From: an uncultured Parvimonas sp.
GTDB taxonomy: Bacteria; Bacillota; Clostridia; Tissierellales; Peptoniphilaceae
Assembly: GCA_902470455.1 (NCBI GenBank)
Contig: CABRGI010000012.1
Span: 1-10,512 of the forward strand
Length of the DNA: 10,512 bases
Reading direction: 5' to 3'
Positions 1-5,275 of this stretch are shown here, piece after piece. The position numbers and the translations under genes are program-made. Below the pieces are notes generated by a model. That model did no database searches and was not told the DNA's origin. It worked only from the letters and a program-made list of their open reading frames with translations. Every line of letters begins with the position of its first letter. Position 1 is the first letter of the stretch.

Positions 1-51
1 TAATGAAAATATATTATTAAAATTAATACATTTTTTATACAATTTGTTAAA

Positions 52-80
52 TTGACAAAATACTAAAAAAGTTGTAAAAT
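52..80 (+). promoter_or_regulatory. sigma-A promoter of rny
   Basis: A consensus -35 (TTGACA, 52-57) is followed after exactly 17 bases by a near-consensus -10 (TAAAAT, 75-80). Transcription would start near 86-88, leaving a leader of about 84 bases before the rny start codon. No other comparably good promoter is visible between here and rny. Confidence 0.8.
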
Positions 81-86
81 AGTAAT

Positions 87-100
87 TGTGAGAAATCACA
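87..100 (+). promoter_or_regulatory. 5'-end hairpin or operator of rny
   Basis: A perfect inverted repeat TGTGA-GAAA-TCACA sits at the predicted +1 of the rny transcript. As RNA it forms a 5-bp stem closed by a GAAA (GNRA) tetraloop almost at the 5' end, which could shield the end from nucleases. As DNA it resembles a two-fold operator with TGTGA/TCACA half-sites, but the spacer is 4 rather than the 6 bases usual for Crp sites. The sequence does not decide between these roles. Confidence 0.45.
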
Positions 101-170
101 TTTAATTTTAAGGAATAATGATTTGATAATTGTAACTTGAAAATTTAATAAAAGGAGGTGTGTAAGACTA

Positions 171-1706
171 ATGCCAAAGGAATTTATATTACTTCCTGTT
201 TTTTTAATAGTAGGTGCTGTTATTGGGTATGTTTTTAGAAGATTTACTTCTGAAAAATTAATTAATGGTGCTGAAAATCATGCTAAAAAAATTGTTGAAG
301 ATGCTATAAAAGAAGCTGAAACTAAGAAAAAAGAAAAATTAGTTGAAGCTAAAGAAGAAGCACATAGAATAAAACAAGAAAGCGATAAGGAAAACAGAGA
401 AAGAAGAAACGAAATTCAAAAATTGGAACGTCGTTTGATTACTAAAGAAGAAAATTTAGACAAGAAAAACGAAAATTTAGATAAGAAAAACGAACGTTTA
501 AATAAAGAATTAAAAGATTTAGAAATTAAAGAATCTGAAATTGAAAAATTAGTTGAAAAACAAAAAGAAGAACTTGAAAGAGTTGCCAATATATCATCTG
601 AAGAAGCTAAAGAGATTATACTTGAAGAAGTTAGACAAGAAAGTATAAAAGATGCTGCAAATATCATTAGAGAAATTGAACAAAATGCTAGAGATAATGC
701 AGAAAAAAATGCCAGATATATTATTGGAACTGCTATTCAAAGATATGCAGCAGATCATGTTGCAGAATCTACAGTTAGCGTTGTAACTTTACCTAATGAT
801 GAAATGAAGGGTAGAATTATAGGTAGGGAAGGAAGAAATATTAGAACATTTGAAAGTTTGACAGGAGTTGATTTGATTATTGACGATACTCCGGAAGCTG
901 TTGTTTTATCTTCTTTTGATCCGGTTAGAAGAGAGATTGCAAGACTTGCTCTTGAAAAATTGATTAATGACGGAAGAATTCACCCAACTAGAATTGAAGA
1001 AATGATTGAAAAATCAAGACAAGAAGTTGAAAACAGTATTAGAATTGCAGGTGAAGATGCCTGTGATCAAACTAATATTCATGGATTACATCCTGAACTT
1101 ATAAAACTTTTAGGAAGATTAAAGTACAGAACTTCTTATGGACAAAATGTTTTAAAACATTCAATAGAAGTTGCACATATGGCAGGAATGTTGGCTGCTG
1201 ATATTGGAGCTGATGTTAAGATTGCTAAAAGAGGTGGTCTATTACACGATATAGGTAAGGCTATAGATCACGAAATGGAAGGAAATCACGTTGAGTTAGG
1301 TGTACAAATGGCTAAAAAATATAAAGAAAAACGTGAAGTTATCCATTGTATTGAAGCACATCATAATGATGTTGAACCTTCAACTGTTGAAGCACTTTTG
1401 GTGCAAGCAGGAGATGCTATTTCAGCCGCAAAACCCGGCGCAAGACGTGAGTCTGTTGAAAATTATATTAAGCGTTTGGAAAATCTTGAAGCAATTGCAA
1501 ATTCATTTGACGGAATTGAAAAATCTTTTGCAATTCAAGCAGGACGTGAAATAAGAGTATTGGTTAAACCGGAAGTTATTGACGAAGATAAGATGTTATT
1601 AACTTCAAAAGAAATTATTAAAAAAATACAAGAAGAACTTGAGTATCCCGGAACAATTAAGGTTAATTTAATTAGGGAAACAAGAGTTGTTGACTACGCT
1701 AAATAG
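171..1706 (+). CDS. rny: ribonuclease Y
   Basis: This is RNase Y, the membrane-anchored endoribonuclease that starts mRNA decay in many Firmicutes. The 511 residues match the usual length of about 520. One N-terminal membrane helix (about 6-23) is followed by a long charged coiled coil (about 28-170), a KH RNA-binding domain with the GRIIGREGRN loop (214-223), and an HD phosphohydrolase domain. Metal-site residues visible in the HD domain are H330, the H359-D360 pair in LLHDIGKA, and H397/H398. The C-terminal tail ends in IRETRVVDYAK, typical of the family. The start has a strong AAAGGAGGTG site at 151-160; its spacing of about 12 bases is slightly long, but no alternative start is close. The gene is flanked by its own promoter and terminator, so it is transcribed alone. 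A heptad in the coiled coil is duplicated (separate entry). Confidence 0.97.
   Translation: MPKEFILLPVFLIVGAVIGYVFRRFTSEKLINGAENHAKKIVEDAIKEAETKKKEKLVEAKEEAHRIKQESDKENRERRNEIQKLERRLITKEENLDKKNENLDKKNERLNKELKDLEIKESEIEKLVEKQKEELERVANISSEEAKEIILEEVRQESIKDAANIIREIEQNARDNAEKNARYIIGTAIQRYAADHVAESTVSVVTLPNDEMKGRIIGREGRNIRTFESLTGVDLIIDDTPEAVVLSSFDPVRREIARLALEKLINDGRIHPTRIEEMIEKSRQEVENSIRIAGEDACDQTNIHGLHPELIKLLGRLKYRTSYGQNVLKHSIEVAHMAGMLAADIGADVKIAKRGGLLHDIGKAIDHEMEGNHVELGVQMAKKYKEKREVIHCIEAHHNDVEPSTVEALLVQAGDAISAAKPGARRESVENYIKRLENLEAIANSFDGIEKSFAIQAGREIRVLVKPEVIDEDKMLLTSKEIIKKIQEELEYPGTIKVNLIRETRVVDYAK
450..491 (+). repeat. 21-bp tandem duplication in rny coiled coil
   Basis: Two adjacent 21-base units (450-470 and 471-491) differ at one base (GAC versus GAT for Asp). 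Each encodes the heptad ENLDKKN (residues 94-100 and 101-107). The unit length is one coiled-coil heptad, so the duplication lengthens the coil by two helical turns and keeps its register. The synonymous difference suggests it is not brand new. Confidence 0.85.
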
Positions 1707-1723
1707 TTTTTAAATTTGAAAAC

Positions 1724-1759
1724 AAGAATGTTTATAGAAATATGGACATTCTTTTTTTT
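1724..1759 (+). terminator. rho-independent terminator of rny
   Basis: A 13-bp stem (1724-1736 with 1741-1753, two G-U pairs) is closed by a GAAA tetraloop and followed by a run of T to 1759. It begins 18 bases after the rny stop codon and should separate rny transcription from the repeat island. Confidence 0.88.
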
Positions 1760-1785
1760 ATGCAAAATTGAAAGTTGTTAAAAAT

Positions 1786-1803
1786 ATGTATCTACGATAC
1801 ATT
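1786..1803. repeat. left-edge 18-bp palindrome
   Basis: ATGTATC-TAC-GATACAT plus a T: a perfect 7-bp inverted repeat with a 3-base centre. The same 18 bases recur at 2231-2248 with one change in the centre (TAC to TAT). Confidence 0.85.
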
Positions 1804-1826
1804 CACTTTTGTTTTCAACAAAAGTG
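1804..1826. repeat. left-edge hairpin, 10-bp stem
   Basis: CACTTTTGTT and AACAAAAGTG form a perfect 10-bp inverted repeat around a TTC loop, one base inside the left palindrome. The right arm (AACAAAAGT) matches the sequence that opens each 79-bp repeat (TAAACAAAAGT), so this is a relative of the first hairpin of those repeats. Confidence 0.8.
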
Positions 1827-1867
1827 TGAGATCTTTCGACTACGTTACACTTCGCTCAAGATGACGT
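1827..1867 (+). repeat. ATGACGT-ended unit, forward copy
   Basis: A 41-base unit starting TGAGATCTTTCGAC and ending CAAGATGACGT, directly after the left hairpin. The reverse complement of 1993-2042 shares its end and overall layout. Short intergenic elements ending in CGAAATGACG-like sequence seem familiar to me from other low-GC genomes, but I cannot verify a family name. Confidence 0.5.
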
Positions 1868-1962
1868 ATAAGGGAGAGTTCTTTATTCTAGGGCTAGACG
1901 TGAATGGTAAATAAACTTCAAAAGATAATAAAAAATTATTTAAAACAAAATACTTCACACGT

Positions 1963-1987
1963 CATAGTACTTTGCAAAGAAACTATG
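1963..1987. repeat. hairpin between ACACGTCAT direct repeats
   Basis: CATAGT (1963-1968) pairs with ACTATG (1982-1987), enclosing the palindrome CTTTGCAAAG (1970-1979). Identical ACACGTCAT copies occur at 1957-1965 and 1991-1999, so the second copy begins just beyond the hairpin. This could be the scar of a nested insertion with a 9-bp duplication; that reading is speculative. Confidence 0.55.
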
Positions 1988-1992
1988 CCGAC

Positions 1993-2042
1993 ACGTCATT
2001 TCGACCGAAACGAAGCAAAGCTGAGTGAAGTGAATTTAGTCC
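1993..2042 (-). repeat. ATGACGT-ended unit, inverted copy
   Basis: On the minus strand this reads from GGACTAAATTC through GGTCGAAATGACGT and ends like the forward unit at 1827-1867. The two copies face each other around 1868-1992. Outside the shared ends they are clearly diverged. Confidence 0.5.
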
Positions 2043-2043
2043 T

Positions 2044-2201
2044 AACTTTGTTTACTTGTAAACAAAAGTGGGTCTGACGGGAGCGATTATATCGCAAGAT
2101 ATAAACGCCCTGGAAATCTCATAACTTTATTTACTTGTAAACAAAAGTAGGTCTGACGGGAACAATTGTGTCTTCTGATGCAATTGTCGTGGAAATCTCA
2201 T
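2044..2201. repeat. two 79-bp tandem repeats with a covarying hairpin
   Basis: Copies 2044-2122 and 2123-2201 are exactly 79 bases each and align without gaps. The first 26 bases (a TTTA-CTTG-TAAA hairpin), GGTCTGACGGGA in the middle and TGGAAATCTCAT at the end are almost identical. Between these constant parts lies a hairpin: arms 2083-2093/2098-2108 with loop GCAA in copy 1, and 2162-2172/2177-2187 with loop TTCT in copy 2. The arms differ at several positions, yet pairing holds: three positions change on both sides (G-C to A-T twice, A-T to G-C once), two change to G-U pairs, and one mismatch becomes a pair. This suggests that the folded shape, not the sequence, is preserved. Function unknown. 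Confidence 0.85.
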
Positions 2202-2230
2202 ATATTTGCTTGTAAACAAGCAAATATATG
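2199..2230. repeat. right-edge hairpin, perfect 15-bp stem
   Basis: CATATATTTGCTTGT (2199-2213) and its exact complement (2216-2230) flank an AA centre. The core CTTGTAAACAAG resembles the first hairpin of the 79-bp repeats, so this looks like a shortened third copy tightened into a perfect palindrome. It directly abuts the right-edge palindrome. No T-run follows, so it is not a typical terminator. Confidence 0.8.
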
Positions 2231-2248
2231 ATGTATCTATGATACATT
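2231..2248. repeat. right-edge 18-bp palindrome
   Basis: ATGTATC-TAT-GATACAT plus T; it matches 1786-1803 at 17 of 18 positions. Because it is a palindrome, the two edge copies act as both direct and inverted repeats. Confidence 0.85.
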
Positions 2249-2262
2249 TAGTTATAAAATTA

Positions 2263-2291
2263 TTGATATTGCTTTGCAATTGTGATATATT
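2263..2291 (+). promoter_or_regulatory. promoter candidate of the acetyltransferase cassette
   Basis: TTGATA (2263-2268), a 17-base spacer, and TATATT (2286-2291) preceded by TGA, which gives an extended -10. A second -10-like TATAAT lies at 2292-2297 without a well-spaced -35. The site is just outside the repeat island and about 40 bases before the GNAT start codon. Confidence 0.55.
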
Positions 2292-2334
2292 TATAATAAT
2301 TAATAATTTTGTAAGCAAATAACCGGAGTAAATA

Positions 2335-2829
2335 ATGAATAAGGAAAATATAAATATTGAGTATGTAAGTGAAGAAAATTCACGGTTTTTAAAAAATATT
2401 TTAAGAGATGATATTAGTGAAGATTTTGTAGATTCGTTGGATGTAGTTCTAGAAATAACAAACTATGGAATAGAACATAATTGTAAAGGACATACTTATG
2501 CTATTAAATATGATGAAAAATATATAGGATTTATACTGTTATGGGAAGCTATTGAATGGAGCACAGACCCTCAAGTGATGAAAAAAGAACCGTTTTATAG
2601 GCTAATGGCATTTATTATTGATAAAAGATATAGAGGTCGTGGGATAGGGTCATATGTTTTAGAAGAAGTTATTTCTCAATGTTATGAAGAATATGGAATA
2701 AGACCTATTGCATTAGGGGTTCATAAATATAACTATAGAGCTGAAAAGTTTTATGTTGATAGAGGTTTTAAAAAAACTGAATTTATGGAAGGAAATGATT
2801 ACTATTATTTTAGATTTCCTAAATTTTAA
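2335..2829 (+). CDS. GNAT-family N-acetyltransferase
   Basis: A 164-residue soluble acetyltransferase of the GNAT superfamily, which moves acetyl from acetyl-CoA to an amine. The acetyl-CoA binding motif A is clear: IIDKRYRGRGIGSYVLE (about 94-110), with the pyrophosphate loop RGRGIG at 100-105. Motif B is NYRAEKFYVDRGF (133-145), whose Tyr140 is in the usual place of the general-acid tyrosine. The length is normal for a single-domain member. The ATG is preceded by GGAG (2325-2328) at 6 bases. It leads a three-gene cassette: the next gene's Shine-Dalgarno overlaps this stop codon. The substrate cannot be told from sequence; polyamines, small amines, an antibiotic or a protein N-terminus are all possible. 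Confidence 0.88.
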   Translation: MNKENINIEYVSEENSRFLKNILRDDISEDFVDSLDVVLEITNYGIEHNCKGHTYAIKYDEKYIGFILLWEAIEWSTDPQVMKKEPFYRLMAFIIDKRYRGRGIGSYVLEEVISQCYEEYGIRPIALGVHKYNYRAEKFYVDRGFKKTEFMEGNDYYYFRFPKF

Positions 2830-2839
2830 GGAGTAAATT

Positions 2840-3328
2840 ATGAAAAGAGAAAAATTATCAGTTTTAGGAATTGGACCGATATATGTGGGTATTATACTGA
2901 TTGTAACAAGTATTTTAATATTTTTACAAAATAAGGGATATTTTAAAAATGGAGAGTTTTCTTTTTTAAAAATTCCTTTTATGATTATAGGTATAATATG
3001 TATATTTATAGGTATTGGACTGTGGATTTCTGCAGTTGTTAATTCAAGAATTTCTAAAAATATAAAGGAACTAAAATTGGTAACTACGGGAGTTTTTTCA
3101 ATTGTAAGAAATCCGATTTATTCTGCTTTTATGTTTCTTTGTTGGGGAATTTGTTTTATCTTTAATAATTTATATTTTTTAGTTACAATTCCAATTTATT
3201 GGATTCTTTTGACTATTTTAGTGAAAAGTACGGAAGAAATATGGCTTAAAGATATTTTTGGAGAGGAATATCTGGAATATTGTAAGAGGACAAATAGATG
3301 TATCCCATGGTTTTCTAGGAAATCTTGA
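2840..3328 (+). CDS. isoprenylcysteine carboxyl methyltransferase-like membrane protein
   Basis: A 162-residue integral membrane protein that looks like the bacterial relatives of isoprenylcysteine carboxyl methyltransferase (ICMT/PEMT-type, SAM-dependent). Hydrophobic segments lie at about 9-29, 44-66 and 93-128, the last probably a helical hairpin. The family signatures are present: TTGVFSIVRNPIYSA (82-96), with the RNPxY motif at 90-94 (RHPxY in most members), and the C-terminal stretch from E132-E133 through FGEEYLEYC (140-148) to IPWF. No protein prenylation is expected in such a bacterium, so the natural substrate is unknown; a lipid or small hydrophobic molecule is possible. Its AAGGAG site (2828-2833) overlaps the stop codon of the acetyltransferase, indicating coupled translation. 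Confidence 0.8.
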   Translation: MKREKLSVLGIGPIYVGIILIVTSILIFLQNKGYFKNGEFSFLKIPFMIIGIICIFIGIGLWISAVVNSRISKNIKELKLVTTGVFSIVRNPIYSAFMFLCWGICFIFNNLYFLVTIPIYWILLTILVKSTEEIWLKDIFGEEYLEYCKRTNRCIPWFSRKS

Positions 3329-3358
3329 TTAACTTATTATTTAAATTTAGGGGGTAGT

Positions 3359-3964
3359 ATGAATAATTATTTTGATGAAGTTGCTAAAGTTTGGAACACT
3401 GAGGAGAGAAAAAACAGAACTTTTACCATATATGAAAAAATGTTCAAGTATTTAGGAAAAAATCTGAAAGAGAAAAAGGCTCTTGAAATCGGATCGGGAG
3501 ATGGACTTCTTGCAACTTTATTATCTAAAGATTTAAAACATATTGATTGTATGGATACCTCTTTAAAGATGAGAGAGGAGTCTTTAAAGAGAATAAATGA
3601 GATGAAAATAAAAAATATCAGTATAAATGATGAAAATTTTTTAGAAAATTCAAATGAAAAATATGATATTATCTATAGTTTAACTGCTTTTCATCATATT
3701 GTAGATGTAGATGCGGAGCTTAAGTTGTTAAGAGAACATATAAAAGAGAATGGGAAAATAATTATAATGGATTTGGATACAGTTTCTCCGGACTTCCATA
3801 AGGATTTCCCAAATTTTGACGGACATGACGGATTTTCAAGAGAAGAAATGGAAAATTATTTTAAAAGAGCATCATTTATTCCGAAAAGCTATGAGATTTT
3901 ATGGAATGGAAGAAGCAAGGAAATTGATTTTAGAATTTTCTTAATGGAAGGAATTTGCAAATAA
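3359..3964 (+). CDS. class I SAM-dependent methyltransferase
   Basis: A 201-residue soluble methyltransferase with a Rossmann fold. Motif I, ALEIGSGDG (41-49), binds SAM; an acidic residue after strand 2 (D66 in CMDTS) should contact the ribose; YDIIYSLTAFHHI (102-114) is the post-motif IV region; NGKIIIMDLD (131-140) is the following strand. The later segment FDGHDGFSREEME (153-165) is common in UbiE-like enzymes. The substrate is unknown. The start follows a GGGGG run (3350-3354) at 4 bases. It lies 30 bases after the membrane methyltransferase with no promoter in between, so it is the last gene of the cassette and is followed by a shared terminator. Confidence 0.88.
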   Translation: MNNYFDEVAKVWNTEERKNRTFTIYEKMFKYLGKNLKEKKALEIGSGDGLLATLLSKDLKHIDCMDTSLKMREESLKRINEMKIKNISINDENFLENSNEKYDIIYSLTAFHHIVDVDAELKLLREHIKENGKIIIMDLDTVSPDFHKDFPNFDGHDGFSREEMENYFKRASFIPKSYEILWNGRSKEIDFRIFLMEGICK

Positions 3965-3979
3965 TAAAATTAGCATTAT

Positions 3980-4011
3980 AAAAGCCGAGTTGAATTTACA
4001 ACTCGGCTTTT
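3980..4011. terminator. bidirectional terminator between methyltransferase and mscL
   Basis: A perfect 13-bp stem, AAAAGCCGAGTTG (3980-3992) with CAACTCGGCTTTT (3999-4011), and a 6-base loop. A-rich and T-rich flanks on both sides let it serve the plus-strand cassette and the convergent mscL gene, which ends at 4043. Confidence 0.88.
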
Positions 4012-4042
4012 GGTTTTAAAAACAAAAAATCCTATTTTTGTA

Positions 4043-4456
4043 TTAGTTTTTTTCTTTAATATCATTTAAGATATTCTTAATGTCTGTTAAGATTTCTTCT
4101 TGAGTTGGACCTGTTGGAGCTTCTTCAACTACTTCTTCTTTCTTTCTGCTTAGCTTATTCATAGCTTTTACCATCATAAAGATACAAAATGCGATAATTA
4201 AAAAATCAATAACATTTTGAATAAATGCACCATATTTAAAAGCAACTTCTGCAATTTTCTTTGATTCATTTCCTGCTTTTAGGACAATTTTTAGGTCTGA
4301 AAAATTAATTCCACCAGTCAATATTGAAATTAGTGGCATTAAAACATCATTTACTAATGATGTAACGATTTTTCCAAATGCTCCACCTATAATTACACCG
4401 ACTGCTAAGTCCATTACATTGCCTTTCATGGCAAATTCTTTAAATTCTTTTAACAT
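4043..4456 (-). CDS. mscL: large-conductance mechanosensitive channel MscL
   Basis: MscL is a homopentameric channel in the cytoplasmic membrane that opens under high tension and releases solutes on hypo-osmotic shock. The 137 residues match the family. The N-terminal signature MLKEFKEFAMKGNVMDLAVG is very close to well-studied members. TM1 spans about 15-45 (VIIGGAFGKIVTSL with the pore-constriction residues) and TM2 about 77-99 (IDFLIIAFCIFMMVKAM). A short periplasmic loop lies between, and the C-terminal helix (about 119-135) should form the cytoplasmic bundle. An excellent AAAGGAGGAC site precedes the ATG. It is transcribed alone, divergent from the hisS operon and convergent with the methyltransferase. 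Confidence 0.96.
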   Translation of the reverse strand: MLKEFKEFAMKGNVMDLAVGVIIGGAFGKIVTSLVNDVLMPLISILTGGINFSDLKIVLKAGNESKKIAEVAFKYGAFIQNVIDFLIIAFCIFMMVKAMNKLSRKKEEVVEEAPTGPTQEEILTDIKNILNDIKEKN

Positions 4457-4491
4457 AAACGTCCTCCTTTAAATAAAAATTTAATAAAATG

Positions 4492-4500
4492 TGTTATAAT
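4492..4500 (+). promoter_or_regulatory. extended -10 promoter candidate of the hisS-thrS operon
   Basis: TGT followed by a consensus TATAAT (4495-4500) forms an extended -10 element. No good -35 lies 16-18 bases upstream, which extended -10 promoters can tolerate. Transcription would start near 4507, giving a leader of about 74 bases in which I see no T-box. Confidence 0.5.
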
Positions 4501-4525
4501 AAAATAAACATTAAGTACATTACAA
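4496..4525 (-). promoter_or_regulatory. mscL promoter candidate
   Basis: On the minus strand, TTGTAA (4525-4520) is followed after 18 bases by TATTAT (4501-4496). The match is moderate. The -10 overlaps the -10 of the plus-strand promoter candidate at 4492-4500. Confidence 0.4.
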
Positions 4526-4580
4526 TCTTTCTTATTGTTAGTACCCAATTTTAAATATTTTAATCATTTAGGAGATTAAT

Positions 4581-5273
4581 ATGTTACAAAAAATTGTAGT
4601 AAGCAACTGTGCAACATCGATGTTTTTTGAACTTTTAGAAAAAGAAAATTTTGATTATATAAAAAGTTTGAATAATGAAAAATTTAATATAAATTATAAT
4701 GACCATATTGATTTGAGTGTCCTAAAAATTGATGACGATATTTACATAGAGTCTTCTGTTTTTGACTATTATAGTAAGTATTTGAGTGAATTTAATTTAA
4801 AAAAAGTAGATGTTTCTAATTTTAAAAATGGAGAGATGGTTTTAAATATTGCAAAAAATAAGAAATATTTTTTTCATAATGAAAAATTTACCACAAAAGA
4901 AATTTTTGAAAAACTTAAATCAAATAGAAAATATATAAAAATAAATCAAGGCTATGCAAATTGCAGTATGATTTGTTTTGAAAATCATATAATAACAAGT
5001 GATGAGGGAGTATATAAGACTCTAAAAAACGAAAATATCAATGTTGAACTCGTTACAACTGATGGAATTATTTTAAATGGATATAAAAATGGCTTTATCG
5101 GGGGAACCTGCGGTTTTGTTTCTGATGATATTCTGTTATTTTATGGTGATGTGACAAAATATAGAGATTATGATATAATTAAACGCATAGCAGATGAAGA
5201 AAATGTGAAAATAATTTACCCTAAAGACGAAGCATTTGTCGATTTGGGTGGAATTATTTCGCTATGGAGGTAA
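4581..5273 (+). CDS. conserved hypothetical protein (DUF6873-like)
   Basis: A 230-residue soluble protein without signal peptide or membrane helix. I recognise no enzyme family with certainty. The C-terminal half has what look like conserved blocks: YIKINQGYANCSM (118-130), HIITSDEGVYKTL (136-148), NGFIGGTCGFV (170-180), LLFYGDV (185-191) and AFVDLGGIISL (218-228). From memory this resembles an uncharacterised clostridial family (DUF6873), and the layout is faintly like pentein-fold (amidinotransferase/deiminase-type) proteins; both are tentative. Cys128 and Cys177 are candidate functional residues, with Asp and His nearby. AGGAG (4570-4574) lies 6 bases before the ATG. Its last codons contain the ribosome binding site of hisS, so the two are translated together. 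Confidence 0.75.
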   Translation: MLQKIVVSNCATSMFFELLEKENFDYIKSLNNEKFNINYNDHIDLSVLKIDDDIYIESSVFDYYSKYLSEFNLKKVDVSNFKNGEMVLNIAKNKKYFFHNEKFTTKEIFEKLKSNRKYIKINQGYANCSMICFENHIITSDEGVYKTLKNENINVELVTTDGIILNGYKNGFIGGTCGFVSDDILLFYGDVTKYRDYDIIKRIADEENVKIIYPKDEAFVDLGGIISLWR

Positions 5274-5275
5274 TT

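Larger units (their letters stand above)
1786..2248. repeat. non-coding mosaic repeat island
   Basis: This 463-base stretch has no credible gene. It is built almost entirely of palindromes and repeats. Both edges carry the same 18-bp palindrome, and just inside each edge is a longer hairpin (1804-1826 on the left, 2199-2230 on the right). The interior holds a pair of related units in opposite orientation, both ending in ATGACGT, and two 79-bp tandem repeats. The near mirror-symmetric layout suggests a discrete element or a nest of small non-autonomous elements. No transposase or target-site duplication is visible. The island lies between the rny terminator and the promoter candidate of the next gene, so it interrupts neither. 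Confidence 0.75.

Noticed and set aside
416..667. Minus-strand open frame inside rny, rich in Ser and Phe
   Set aside because: It is the antisense shadow of the Glu/Lys-rich coiled coil, with no ribosome binding site or independent support.
1300..1554. Plus-strand open frame in another frame of rny
   Set aside because: It lies wholly inside the conserved HD domain of rny and has no family resemblance.
2044..2201. CRISPR array
   Set aside because: There are only two copies, the unit is 79 bp with internal hairpins, there is no short repeat-spacer alternation, and no cas gene is present.
2127..2318. 63-residue minus-strand open frame in the repeat island
   Set aside because: It runs through the second 79-bp repeat, the palindromes and the promoter candidate of the next gene; there is no ribosome binding site or recognisable protein.
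5264..5275. Upstream ATG of hisS adding four residues (MEVI)
   Set aside because: It overlaps the previous gene, and its own bases form the GGAGG that serves the ATG at 5276.
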